64,000 nt of DNA. Source: Polaribacter sargassicola. Lineage in GTDB: Bacteria; Bacteroidota; Bacteroidia; Flavobacteriales; Flavobacteriaceae. The position numbers were made by a program, and so were the translations under genes. Location: assembly GCF_021991835.1 (NCBI RefSeq), contig NZ_JAHDAU010000005.1, positions 1-64,000 on the forward strand, given 5' to 3'. This document shows positions 36,077 through 45,262 of the stretch, piece by piece. Positions within the stretch are counted from its first letter, which is position 1. Every line of letters starts with the position of its first letter. The notes below the pieces were generated by a model. That model saw only the letters and a program-made list of their open reading frames with translations, was not told the origin of the DNA and made no database searches.

Positions 36077-37780
36077 TTAGTTTACTTGTTTTTTAAAGAA
36101 CGTTGCAGAAAGAGTATTCGTATTTCCTACATTGTCTGAGACTACAATTTTAAAGATATGTTTACTACCAACCAATTTTTTATCCTTAAAATTATAAGTT
36201 AATATTCTTTTCTTGTGATTGTATTCCATTAAAATCCATTCTCCGTCTATAAAAGCACTATAGTTTTTTATGCCAGAACCCACATCAGAAATTTTAACCT
36301 TTAAAGTTTTTAATTTAGAAATCCATTGTTGATCTTTAAAATATAATAAATTAACTCTTGGTTTTTGTTTGTCGGTTTTTAAAGCATATTTACCCAATAC
36401 TTTTGTTGTTGTATAAAAAGTACTGTCTTTTTTTCTGGTGTATTGGTATCTTGGATATTTAGGATTATCTACATTAGCAATATACATTTGTTGTTTTTCT
36501 GCATCAGAATATTTAGAAACATTAAAAGTTAGCGTAAAGTTTTTATCTAAAGGAACCGTAGAGTTATGAACTTTAGCAACACCATTTTCTACATCAAAAT
36601 CTAAATAAATATCGTTATAAAAAGTGTTTTTAGGAAATGCAACAGTAACGTTCTCTTTACTGAATTTTTGAAAGTTATTAGCAATTATTTTATAATTTGT
36701 ACTGTCTTTAGGTTTAGAAAAAATAGTATTATTTTCTTTACCAACAACAGAAAAGTTTATAGAACTAGTGTTGCCATTATAATCTTTTGCAATAATTTCT
36801 ATGTTATAATTCAATCCGTTTTTAATATTGATGATTCCGTTATTAACTAAGTCTTTGTAGGTAGAAAGTTTATTTACGTCTTCTTTATATGTTTTTTGAT
36901 ACTTTTTTTTGTACTTTTTATAATGAGGATAATCTGTATATAAGTTGATGTATTTACTTTCGTAAAAAGAAAACGTTTCAACATCATGGTAAAAGTAGCG
37001 TTTACCATTTACTAACATTTCTAAACTATAAATTCCGTTTTTATTGTAAGCATCATTTAGTTGATCATAAACATTAGCGCCAAAACTAATATCACCAGAA
37101 GCAGAAATTCTATCTACAGTGTATTTTCCGTTTCCTAAACTTTTTAAAGGAAGCACAAAACTTTTATTTTGATTATTGACTCTAGAATTATCATTTATTG
37201 AATAGACTTTTAAAGATTGAAACCTTGGAGGTTTTGTGTCTGAAGGGCTTAAACCAAAAAATAATGGATTAATTACATTTTCAGATTCCGTATTTCTAAT
37301 TTCATAATGCAAATGTGGTCCACCAGAACTACCAGTATCACCAGAAAAAGCAATTATTTCTCCTTTTTTTACAGGAAATTGATCTTCTTTAAAAAATAAA
37401 TTACCAGTTTCGTAACTTTCTTTTTCATATTGAATACTTTTTACATAATTCTGAATTTTATCAGCATATTTGCTTAAATGCCCGTAAACAGTTGTAAAAC
37501 CATTAGGATGTGTTACGTAAATTGCTTTTCCGTAACCAAATTGAGCTACTTTTATTCTAGAGACATAACCATCTGCTGCTGCATATACATTTAAACCCTC
37601 TCTACCTTGGGTTTTTATATCTACGCCAGAATGAAAATGATTGCTTCTTAACTCGCCAAAAGTACCAGATAAAACAATAGGTATGTTTAAAGGCGATCTA
37701 AAATAGTCATCAGGATATTTTTTTTGAGTATAGCTGTAAAATGAATATAAAAATAGGGTTATTATAAGTAATTGCTTCAA
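36077..37780 (-). CDS. M23 family (LytM-type) metallopeptidase
   Basis: About 567 residues. The best start is TTG at 37780 (MKQLLIITLFLYSF), giving a clean signal peptide; an in-frame TTG at 37801 lies inside the promoter element. The LytM domain (about 40-190) has zinc ligands in HFHSGVDIKT and GGPHLHYEIR, as well as GYGKAIYVTHPNGFTTVYGHL. The remaining C-terminal 370 residues are beta-rich. Family members cut peptidoglycan cross-bridges or act in divisome and envelope control. It is transcribed away from the coiled-coil/zapA pair, which fits a cell-envelope role. It leads into the receptor gene after 5 bases. Confidence 0.85.
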   Translation of the reverse strand: MKQLLIITLFLYSFYSYTQKKYPDDYFRSPLNIPIVLSGTFGELRSNHFHSGVDIKTQGREGLNVYAAADGYVSRIKVAQFGYGKAIYVTHPNGFTTVYGHLSKYADKIQNYVKSIQYEKESYETGNLFFKEDQFPVKKGEIIAFSGDTGSSGGPHLHYEIRNTESENVINPLFFGLSPSDTKPPRFQSLKVYSINDNSRVNNQNKSFVLPLKSLGNGKYTVDRISASGDISFGANVYDQLNDAYNKNGIYSLEMLVNGKRYFYHDVETFSFYESKYINLYTDYPHYKKYKKKYQKTYKEDVNKLSTYKDLVNNGIINIKNGLNYNIEIIAKDYNGNTSSINFSVVGKENNTIFSKPKDSTNYKIIANNFQKFSKENVTVAFPKNTFYNDIYLDFDVENGVAKVHNSTVPLDKNFTLTFNVSKYSDAEKQQMYIANVDNPKYPRYQYTRKKDSTFYTTTKVLGKYALKTDKQKPRVNLLYFKDQQWISKLKTLKVKISDVGSGIKNYSAFIDGEWILMEYNHKKRILTYNFKDKKLVGSKHIFKIVVSDNVGNTNTLSATFFKKQVN

Positions 37781-37798
37781 AATGATTTTTATTTTACA

Positions 37799-37806
37799 CA
37801 AAAGTA
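37799..37806 (-). promoter_or_regulatory. -7 promoter element (TACTTTTG) for M23 peptidase gene
   Basis: On the minus strand this matches TAnnTTTG and lies 18 bases before the TTG start at 37780. Confidence 0.5.
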
Positions 37807-37838
37807 ATAAAAATGATTTTTTTAGTTAAAATTATGTA

Positions 37839-37850
37839 AACCACGTGGTT
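37839..37850. promoter_or_regulatory. Perfect 12-bp palindrome AACCACGTGGTT
   Basis: It lies between the divergent promoters of the M23 peptidase gene and the coiled-coil/zapA pair. It is unusually GC-rich for this genome and has the form of a dimeric regulator site. Confidence 0.4.
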
Positions 37851-37870
37851 AGTAAAAAAGTAATAAAATG

Positions 37871-37901
37871 TTGTAAAGTTTAAAACAGAATGTTAACTTT
37901 G
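37871..37901 (+). promoter_or_regulatory. Promoter of the coiled-coil/zapA genes
   Basis: A -33 TTG at 37871-37873 and a -7 TAACTTTG at 37894-37901, spaced by 20 bases, match the Bacteroidota consensus well. The ATG follows at 37930. Confidence 0.6.
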
Positions 37902-37929
37902 TAGTTATAGTTTTATTCTTAAAAATTAG

Positions 37930-38220
37930 ATGAGTAATACAATAGAAGCAATTCATTTACTGGAAAATAAGTTGAAAAATTTGATTTCTAATTATGAATT
38001 TTTAAAAAAAGAAAATGAAATACTGCTTCAGAATACAACAAAATTACAATATCAATTACAAGAAAAAGAACAATTATTTGCAGAACAGAAAAAAAAGTAT
38101 GATTTGCTTAAAATTGCAAAAACTATAGATGGCAGGGGAGAAAATACAAAAGATACAAAACTCAAAATAAATACATTAATTAGAGAAATTGATAAATGTA
38201 TTATTCAATTAAACGAATAG
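37930..38220 (+). CDS. Short coiled-coil protein upstream of zapA
   Basis: The 96-residue protein is a heptad-rich coiled coil over most of its length (IHLLENKLKNLISNYEFLKKENEILLQNTTKLQYQLQEKE) with no signal peptide. It lies 13 bases before zapA. The position and fold suggest a cell-division accessory protein, like ZapB in general shape, but no homology can be claimed by eye. Such a short coiled-coil gene before zapA is common in Flavobacteria. Confidence 0.75.
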   Translation: MSNTIEAIHLLENKLKNLISNYEFLKKENEILLQNTTKLQYQLQEKEQLFAEQKKKYDLLKIAKTIDGRGENTKDTKLKINTLIREIDKCIIQLNE

Positions 38221-38233
38221 CGTTCTTTAAATT

Positions 38234-38524
38234 GTGGGTAAACTAAAAATTAATATTGTAATAGCAGGTAGAACTTATCCTTTAATTGTAAATAATACAA
38301 AAGAAGAAGAAGGTATGAGAAAAGCAGCTACTGCTATCAACAAATTAATATCTATTTATGAGCAAAATTACGCCGTTAGCGATAAACAAGATGTTTTAGC
38401 TATGTGTGCATTACAATTTGCTTCTAAAGTAGAAATATCTGCATTAGAAAAGGATTCTACAGACAGAGAAGTAGTAGATAAAATTAAAGAATTAACCAAT
38501 TTGGTAAATTCTCAATTAGAATAA
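38234..38524 (+). CDS. zapA: Cell division protein ZapA
   Basis: The 96-residue protein begins at GTG 38234 (MGKLKINIVIAGRTYPLIV), with no ATG available before the conserved block. The pattern of an N-terminal beta-hairpin (IAGRTYPL..NNTKEEEGMRKAATAINKLI) followed by a long helix with MCALQFASKVEI matches ZapA. ZapA bundles FtsZ filaments at the division site. It is translated with the upstream coiled-coil gene and followed by the probable 6S RNA. Confidence 0.85.
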   Translation: MGKLKINIVIAGRTYPLIVNNTKEEEGMRKAATAINKLISIYEQNYAVSDKQDVLAMCALQFASKVEISALEKDSTDREVVDKIKELTNLVNSQLE

Positions 38525-38550
38525 GTTCTTAAAAATATACATTAACAACA

Positions 38551-38739
38551 CACTGCCTACGTTAGTAAATTGTTTATTAAACTCAACACGATTCAATTAT
38601 GAAGGATGAGTCTTAACTACAAAAGCATGCCACCAGTGCTGGAATTTTTTCAGTATCTATGGGTGGATCCTTGAAGAGTTAGTTAGTCCTATTAATACCA
38701 TAACGGAGTTTAAAAACCAAACTAATGTAGGCTTTTTTT
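38551..38739 (+). ncRNA. ssrS: Probable 6S RNA
   Basis: The 233-base gap between zapA and rny has no reading frame but folds into one long rod. GCCTACGTTAGT (38555-38566) pairs with ACTAATGTAGGC (38721-38732), with one G-T pair, closing the ends, followed by a T run. Inner pairings include AAACTC/GAGTTT and CCACC/GGGTGG. Size (about 185 bases) and place next to zapA match 6S RNA, which mimics an open promoter and binds housekeeping RNA polymerase. The same zapA neighbourhood holds ssrS in E. coli. Exact ends are estimated. Confidence 0.7.
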
Positions 38740-38757
38740 ATATATTAAATTTAAATT

Positions 38758-40329
38758 ATGAATGGAGAAATAATACTCTCAATTATTGTGGGAGTTTTAA
38801 TAGGTATAGCAATTGGTTATATAATTGCTAAAGCTATAGAAAAGGCAAAAGGAAAGAAAATTCTTAGTGCTACAAGAAAAGAAGCAGAAACAATTTTAAA
38901 AGAAGCTAAAATTGATGCTGAGTCTATAAAAAAAGATAAAATATTACAAGCTAAAGAAAAATTTATTGAACTAAAATCTGAGCACGAAAAAGTAATTTTA
39001 GGTAGAGAAAAAAAGATTTCTGATGTAGAAAAACGTATTAGAGATAGAGAGTCTCAAGTAGCATCAGAAGTTGATAAAAATAAAAGGTTAAACAAATCTT
39101 TAGCGCAAAAAGAAGGAGAATTCAATAAAAAATTAGATTTTTTAGAAAATAAAGAAAGCGAGATAGAAAAGTTACATAAGCGTCATGTAGATATGTTAGA
39201 GCAAATTTCTGGTTTGTCTGCAGATGAAGCTAAAAAAGAGTTGGTATCATCATTAAAAGATGAAGCTAAAACAGAAGCCATGGCTTATGTACAAACATCT
39301 ATAGAAGAAGCTAAATTAACAGCAGAGCAAGAAGCTAGAAAGGTTATTTTAGGTACAATACAAAGAGTAGGAGTAGAACAAGCAGTAGAAAACTGTGTGT
39401 CTGTTTTTAACTTAGAATCTGATGATGTTAAAGGAAGAATTATTGGACGAGAAGGACGTAATATTAGAGCTTTAGAAGCTGCTACAGGTGTAGAAATAAT
39501 TGTTGATGATACGCCAGAAGCAATTATATTATCTTGTTTTGATCCTGTTCGTAGAGAAATAGCCCGTTTATCTCTGCATAAGTTGGTTACTGATGGTAGA
39601 ATTCACCCAGCAAGAATAGAAGAAGTTGTTAAAAAAACAGAAAAACAAATTACGCAAGAAATTATAGAAGTTGGTAAAAGAACTGTTATAGATTTAGGTA
39701 TTCATGGTTTACACCCAGAGTTAATTAAAACTGTTGGTAGAATGAAATACCGTTCTTCTTATGGGCAAAATTTATTACAACACTCGCGAGAAGTTGCAAA
39801 CCTTTGTGGTTTAATGGCTGCAGAAATGGGCTTAAATGCAAAAGTTGCAAAACGTGCAGGTTTGTTACACGATATTGGTAAAGTACCAGATACAGAAAGC
39901 GAACTTCCTCACGCTTTATTAGGTATGCAATGGGCAGAAAAATATGGAGAAAAGCCAGATGTTTGTAATGCAATTGGAGCTCACCATGATGAAATTGAAA
40001 TGAAAAGTTTAATATCTCCTATAGTTCAGGTTTGTGATGCTATTTCAGGAGCAAGACCAGGAGCAAGACGTCAAGTTTTAGATTCTTATATTCAACGTTT
40101 AAAAGATTTAGAAAATATTGCATTTGGTTTTAATGGTGTTCAAAAAGCATATGCTATTCAAGCAGGTAGAGAGTTACGTGTTATGGTAGAAAGTACAAAA
40201 GTAAACGATGCCAAAGCAGCTGAGTTATCTTTTGGTATTTCTCAAAAAATTCAAAATGATATGACTTATCCAGGTCAAGTTAAAGTAACTGTTATTAGAG
40301 AAACAAGAGCAGTTAATGTAGCTAAATAG
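38758..40329 (+). CDS. rny: Ribonuclease Y
   Basis: The 523-residue protein has an N-terminal membrane anchor (about 3-25), a long coiled coil (about 30-200), a KH domain (about 210-270; [21 protein letters not shown]) and an HD domain ([10 protein letters not shown] and [10 protein letters not shown]; about 335-430). RNase Y is a membrane-attached endoribonuclease that starts mRNA decay. The length matches the family. It starts about 19 bases after the 6S RNA and is followed by a perfect-stem terminator. Confidence 0.95.
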   Translation: MNGEIILSIIVGVLIGIAIGYIIAKAIEKAKGKKILSATRKEAETILKEAKIDAESIKKDKILQAKEKFIELKSEHEKVILGREKKISDVEKRIRDRESQVASEVDKNKRLNKSLAQKEGEFNKKLDFLENKESEIEKLHKRHVDMLEQISGLSADEAKKELVSSLKDEAKTEAMAYVQTSIEEAKLTAEQEARKVILGTIQRVGVEQAVENCVSVFNLESDDVKGRIIGREGRNIRALEAATGVEIIVDDTPEAIILSCFDPVRREIARLSLHKLVTDGRIHPARIEEVVKKTEKQITQEIIEVGKRTVIDLGIHGLHPELIKTVGRMKYRSSYGQNLLQHSREVANLCGLMAAEMGLNAKVAKRAGLLHDIGKVPDTESELPHALLGMQWAEKYGEKPDVCNAIGAHHDEIEMKSLISPIVQVCDAISGARPGARRQVLDSYIQRLKDLENIAFGFNGVQKAYAIQAGRELRVMVESTKVNDAKAAELSFGISQKIQNDMTYPGQVKVTVIRETRAVNVAK

Positions 40330-40351
40330 TTATTTACATACTTTATTTAAT

Positions 40352-40386
40352 AAAAAAACCTTGAGCAATTGCTCAAGGTTTTTTTT
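40352..40386 (+). terminator. Rho-independent terminator after rny
   Basis: A perfect palindrome centred on AGCAATTGCT with A and T runs on either side (stem about 16 bp) ends the rny transcript. Confidence 0.88.
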
Positions 40387-40559
40387 GTACTTTATTTGCT
40401 TAAATTAATGTTAAATTATTTTCTAAAAAAAGTCTTTCTCATAACAAAATCATAAGATTATTTTAAGCCTAAACATACATTAACTAACATTTATTATACG
40501 TTAATTTTACATCATAAGTTTTCTTTTGTAGTCAAATAAATACCCAAATCAACTATAAA

Positions 40560-43500
40560 ATGAAACACAAATTTTTAAGTAAAATTTTAATTTTAATGTC
40601 ATTTTTTCTCAGTACAATTGCTTTTTCACAGCAAGTATTATCAGGGAAAATTATTGATGAAACAGGAACTTCTTTACCAGGAGCAAGTGTAAATTTAGTG
40701 AACGGTAATAAGTGGACCACATCAGATTTTGATGGAAACTTTAATATTGAATTTATTGACGAGAATAGCAAAATTAAGGTTGTTTACCTTGGTTATATTA
40801 GTCAAGAAATTGTAATAGGTAACAGAAAAAATATTAGAATAACAATGTTGCCAGAAGTAAATTCTTTAAATGAAGTAATTGTAACAGCTTTAGGTATTAA
40901 AAGATCACAAAAAAAAGTAGGTTACGCTACCCAACAAGTAGAATCTTCTACAATAAAAGAAGTTACAGCACCCAATGTTGCAGGTTTAATTACAGGTAAA
41001 GTAGCGGGTTTAACAATAAGTAACCCAACAGGTTTATTTCAAGCTCCGTCTTTTACATTAAGAGGTAAAACACCTTTAATTGTTGTTGATGGAATACCTG
41101 TTAGTACAGATTTTTATGATATTTCCCCTGATGATATTATAGACATTACAGTATTAAAAGGTACTTCTGCATCTGCATTATATGGTTATAGAGGTGGTAA
41201 TGGTGCTATACAAATTACAACCGCAAAAGGACAAAAATCTGACGGTTTAGAGGTTACTGTTTCTCATAATACAATGGTAAGTGCTGGTTTTACAGTTTTT
41301 CCAGAAACTCAAACAGAGTATGGTAATGGTTCTAATGGACAGTATGAGTTTTGGGACGGACAAGATGGTGGTATTTCTGATGGAGATATGATATGGGGAC
41401 CAAAATTTGAACCAGGTGTTGAAATAGCACAATGGAATAGCCCAATTTTAGATAATGTAACAGGAGAGGTTACACCTTGGTGGGGCGATGTAAGTGGTAC
41501 AAAATATGATGATAAATCTCGTTACTCAAGAGTGCCAATTGCATGGGAATATCACAATAATTTAAAAGATTTTTTAAGAACAGCTGTTATTAATACCACT
41601 AATTTTTCTGTAACAAATTCTACAAAAAACGGATCTTTTAGATTATCAGGTAATTATAAATCTCATATTGATAGAGTACCAAATGCAAGCTTAAAAACAG
41701 CAGGTTTAACATTTAACTCATCAACAAAACTATCAGATAAATTAACTTTAGATAGTAAATTAGCTTATAATAAAGTGTTTTCTCCAAACTATCCAAGACA
41801 CGGTTATGGTCCTAAAAATCATATGTATACAATTTTAATTTGGATGGGAGATGATGTTAATGGTAAAGAATTAAACGAACATAGATACATTACAGGGCAA
41901 GAAGGTTATAGACAGGCAAACTTTAATTACGCTTGGTATAACAATGTATATTTTGCAGCTTATGAGTTAACACAGAAGTATGATTCTAATGTTTTAAATG
42001 GTCAATTAAAATTAAACTATCAAATTAATAACGATTTAAGTATACAAGCAACAGGTTCTGCTGTAATAAAAGATAGATTTGAAGATAGAAAAAGTCCGAA
42101 ATCATATTTAAATTATGGAGATCCTAGAGATGGTGATTATAAAACATGGAACACAAATACAGTTGATGTAGACTACAATGTATTGGTAAACTATAATAAA
42201 GAAATTTCTGATAAATTTTCTTTTAATGCAAACGTAGGGGCTTCATCAGAATACCATAAATACCAGCAAGAATATAATGCTACAGATGGTATTATTGTTC
42301 CAGAATTATATAGTTTAAACAATACAAAAGGAAATGTAATTGCAAGTACTTATTTTTCTGAAACATCTGTAAATAGTTTTTACGGAATGTTAGAGTTAGA
42401 TTTTGATAATAAATTATTCTTAACACTTACCGGAAGAACAGATAAGCATTCTACTTTACCAACAGATAATAATTCGTTATTTTACCCATCTGTATCATTA
42501 AGTACAATGGTTTCTGAGTGGTTTAATTTACCAGAATCTATTAATTATTTAAAAGTATTTGGTTCTTGGGCTCAAGTAAAAAGATCTTTAAGTGCATATC
42601 AAATAAATTCTTATTACAGTAATGCAGGTTCTTTTGATGGAAGTTCAGAGTTATCTTATTCTGGTAGTTTAGTAAATCCTGATATAGAAGGTTCTTTAAC
42701 AACTAATGTAGAATTAGGTTTAAGTGCAGGATTTTTAAATAATAGAATTGGATTAGATTTTGCATATTATAACGCAATAGATGAAAATTCAATTATAGAT
42801 TTACCAATTTCTTTAGGGTCTGGGTTTTCATCAAGAAAAGAAAATGCACACCAGTTTACAACCAATGGTTTTGAAGTTTCTGTAAGAGCTACACCAATTA
42901 TAAAAGAAGATTTTAGATGGGATGTTTTAGCTAACTGGACTAAAAAAATACAACGTTTAACAAGATTAGATGAAGGTGCAGAACAATTTAATAGTTTAAG
43001 ATTAAATGACAGAACAGACGCTTATTATGCAACTGTTTGGGAAAAATCTGCTGATGGAGATTTAATTATTGATGCCAATACAGGCTTACCTACTAGAAAT
43101 CCTTATCAACAAAATATAGGTAACAAAAACCCAGACTGGAGGTTTGGTTTAGAAAATACATTTAAATACAAAGATTTTTCTTTAAAAATAGGAATTGATG
43201 GTGTTTGGGGTGGTTTAATGAGATCTTTAACAGTAGAAAAAATGTGGTGGGGTGGTAAACATCCTAATTCTACTAAATATAGAGATGCAGAATATGCAAA
43301 TGGTATTGGTACAGTCTATATTCCAGATGCTGTAAACGTTACAGGAGGTTCTGTTCAAAGAGATTTAAACGGAAATATTACTTCAGATACAAGAACATAC
43401 GCAACACATTCTACACCTGTAAGCTGGCAATCTTGGTCTCAAAACTATCCATATAGAGCACAAGTTACTCAAGAAGAAAGTAAAACATTTGCCAATGTTT

Positions 43501-43721
43501 TTGATAGGTCTTATTTAAAATTAAGAACTGTGTCTTTAAGTTACGATTTAACAAAAATTGCAAATATTAAAGGAGTAAAACAATTAAATGCAAGTTTTAA
43601 TGGGTACAATTTATTCATTTTAAAGAAAGCAGACATAATTGATCCTGATGTTGGTAATGATGATAATTTACAAGATCCTTCTACAAGATACTTAGGACTT
43701 GGTTTAACTTTTAAATTCTAA
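40560..43721 (+). CDS. SusC/RagA-family TonB-linked outer-membrane protein
   Basis: A 1053-residue protein with a signal peptide (ending IAFSQ). A carboxypeptidase-regulatory-like domain follows (about 25-105; LSGKIIDETGTSLPGASVNLV). The plug has VTALGIKRSQKKVGYATQQV and the SusC-type block VLKGTSASALYGYRGGNGAI. A large beta-barrel ends in LGLGLTFKF. With its SusD partner it forms a TonB-driven importer for a ligand held by SusD. A possible -7-like TTCTTTTG lies at 40521-40528. An inverted repeat ATTAAC/GTTAAT in the 173-base leader region may be a regulator site. The downstream phosphatase suggests a phosphorylated substrate. Confidence 0.9.
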   Translation: MKHKFLSKILILMSFFLSTIAFSQQVLSGKIIDETGTSLPGASVNLVNGNKWTTSDFDGNFNIEFIDENSKIKVVYLGYISQEIVIGNRKNIRITMLPEVNSLNEVIVTALGIKRSQKKVGYATQQVESSTIKEVTAPNVAGLITGKVAGLTISNPTGLFQAPSFTLRGKTPLIVVDGIPVSTDFYDISPDDIIDITVLKGTSASALYGYRGGNGAIQITTAKGQKSDGLEVTVSHNTMVSAGFTVFPETQTEYGNGSNGQYEFWDGQDGGISDGDMIWGPKFEPGVEIAQWNSPILDNVTGEVTPWWGDVSGTKYDDKSRYSRVPIAWEYHNNLKDFLRTAVINTTNFSVTNSTKNGSFRLSGNYKSHIDRVPNASLKTAGLTFNSSTKLSDKLTLDSKLAYNKVFSPNYPRHGYGPKNHMYTILIWMGDDVNGKELNEHRYITGQEGYRQANFNYAWYNNVYFAAYELTQKYDSNVLNGQLKLNYQINNDLSIQATGSAVIKDRFEDRKSPKSYLNYGDPRDGDYKTWNTNTVDVDYNVLVNYNKEISDKFSFNANVGASSEYHKYQQEYNATDGIIVPELYSLNNTKGNVIASTYFSETSVNSFYGMLELDFDNKLFLTLTGRTDKHSTLPTDNNSLFYPSVSLSTMVSEWFNLPESINYLKVFGSWAQVKRSLSAYQINSYYSNAGSFDGSSELSYSGSLVNPDIEGSLTTNVELGLSAGFLNNRIGLDFAYYNAIDENSIIDLPISLGSGFSSRKENAHQFTTNGFEVSVRATPIIKEDFRWDVLANWTKKIQRLTRLDEGAEQFNSLRLNDRTDAYYATVWEKSADGDLIIDANTGLPTRNPYQQNIGNKNPDWRFGLENTFKYKDFSLKIGIDGVWGGLMRSLTVEKMWWGGKHPNSTKYRDAEYANGIGTVYIPDAVNVTGGSVQRDLNGNITSDTRTYATHSTPVSWQSWSQNYPYRAQVTQEESKTFANVFDRSYLKLRTVSLSYDLTKIANIKGVKQLNASFNGYNLFILKKADIIDPDVGNDDNLQDPSTRYLGLGLTFKF

Positions 43722-43725
43722 AAAA

Positions 43726-45201
43726 ATGAAAAACTTTAAATATATATTTATTTTTTTATCAGTTATTGCTTTTTCTTCTTGCGAAGATTTAGACATTAAC
43801 GATAACCCAAATAATGTTAGTGAAACGCATCCAGATTTGTTGTTAACAAACATTATTACAACGGCTTTTCAAGTACAAGGTACAGGTGCAATGTATGCAT
43901 CTAGAATGATTGTACAAACTGATGGAGAAAACACTTCGCAATTTTATAAGTGGGATAGAGCTAGTTTTAATGATTATAACAACTTAAGACAAGTAACTAA
44001 AATGATGGAAGAAGCAGAAAGAATTTCTGATGATTCCTATATTGGAATTGGTTACTTTTTTAGAGCTTATTATTTTTATAATTTGGCATTAACTTTTGGT
44101 GATGTTCCTTATGCAGAAGCTTTAAAAGGAGAAACGGAAGGTTTATATCAACCAAGTTATAGTACACAAGAAGAAGTTTTTGTGGGTATTTTAAATGAGT
44201 TAGAAGAAGCAAACTCATTATTAGATGAAACAAATATTATAACAGGAGATCCAATTTTTAATGGAGATGTAAGTAAGTGGAAAAAATTGGTAAATTCTTT
44301 TCGTCTAAAAATATTATTAACACTTTCTAATAAAGAAGGTAATTCTTCTATAGATATTAAAAGTCAGTTTGCATCAATTTATAATTCAGAAGATATAATA
44401 TCTGCATCAGAAGAAAGTGCAAGATTAGAATTTGTAGATGTTGTAAACTCTAGATATACAGAATTTAACTCTAGTAGTTATGGTTCTGGTTTATATATGG
44501 CTTCTACTTTTGTAGATATGTTAAAAGAAAGAGAAGACCCAAGATTATTTGCTATTGCGGGTCAAACTAAAAATGCTAAAGAAGCAGGTTTGTCTATTGA
44601 TGATTTTTCTTCTTATGCAGGTGGTAATCCGGTAGTGCCTTATAATGAAGTTAATTTATTAGCTGCTGCAGGAGAAGTATCTAAAGTAAATGATAGGTAT
44701 ACAGCAGACCCAACAGCAGAAGCGCATAATCTTTTAAGTTTTTCTGAAGTACAATTTATTTTGGCAGAAGCCGCTGTAAGAGGGTGGATTTCTACAGCAA
44801 ATGCTCAAACTTTTTATGAAAACGGAATTAAAGCTAATTTTAATTTTTACAATACATATGCAAAAGGTTACGAAGCTTATTATACAGAAACAGAAGCCGC
44901 TGAATACATTGCAAGTACAGCAGTTAATTTTGCAAACGTAACAACAGATGCAGAAAAATTAAACTTAATTCTTACACAAAAATATTTAACTTCATTTTTA
45001 CAAGGTGGTTGGAGAATGTATTTTGATCATTTAAGAACTGGTTACCCAGCTTTTCCTTTAGGTGTTGGTACTGCGCCTACAAGATGGATTTATCCTTTAG
45101 ATGAATACAATAACAACTCAGAAAATGTTACAGAAGCAATTACAAGACAATTTGGCGCTTCTAATGATGGTATTAGAGAATTAACTTGGTGGTTAAAATA
45201 A
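43726..45201 (+). CDS. SusD/RagB-family nutrient-binding lipoprotein (SusD-like_2 type)
   Basis: The 491-residue lipoprotein has the lipobox FSSC (lipidated Cys about residue 19). It opens with EDLDINDNPNNVSETHPDLLLTNI, the usual start of the SusD-like_2 group, and continues as an all-helical TPR-like fold (FFRAYYFYNLALTFGDVPYAEAL). It caps the SusC barrel on the cell surface and binds the substrate. It starts 4 bases after susC. A hairpin follows at 45219-45250. Confidence 0.9.
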   Translation: MKNFKYIFIFLSVIAFSSCEDLDINDNPNNVSETHPDLLLTNIITTAFQVQGTGAMYASRMIVQTDGENTSQFYKWDRASFNDYNNLRQVTKMMEEAERISDDSYIGIGYFFRAYYFYNLALTFGDVPYAEALKGETEGLYQPSYSTQEEVFVGILNELEEANSLLDETNIITGDPIFNGDVSKWKKLVNSFRLKILLTLSNKEGNSSIDIKSQFASIYNSEDIISASEESARLEFVDVVNSRYTEFNSSSYGSGLYMASTFVDMLKEREDPRLFAIAGQTKNAKEAGLSIDDFSSYAGGNPVVPYNEVNLLAAAGEVSKVNDRYTADPTAEAHNLLSFSEVQFILAEAAVRGWISTANAQTFYENGIKANFNFYNTYAKGYEAYYTETEAAEYIASTAVNFANVTTDAEKLNLILTQKYLTSFLQGGWRMYFDHLRTGYPAFPLGVGTAPTRWIYPLDEYNNNSENVTEAITRQFGASNDGIRELTWWLK

Positions 45202-45218
45202 AAATGAAAAACTAATTT

Positions 45219-45250
45219 ATAAGACCGTAATTTTATTGCGGTCTTATTTT
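45219..45250 (+). terminator. Hairpin between SusD-like gene and phosphatase gene
   Basis: A 9-bp stem (45219-45227 with 45239-45247) with an 11-base loop and a short T run. It may reduce read-through into the phosphatase gene. Confidence 0.55.
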
Positions 45251-45262
45251 AATTTATAAAAA

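Noticed and set aside
37781..37801. TTG at 37801 as the start of the M23 peptidase gene
   Set aside because: It lies within the TACTTTTG promoter element; starting at TTG 37780 gives a proper signal peptide.
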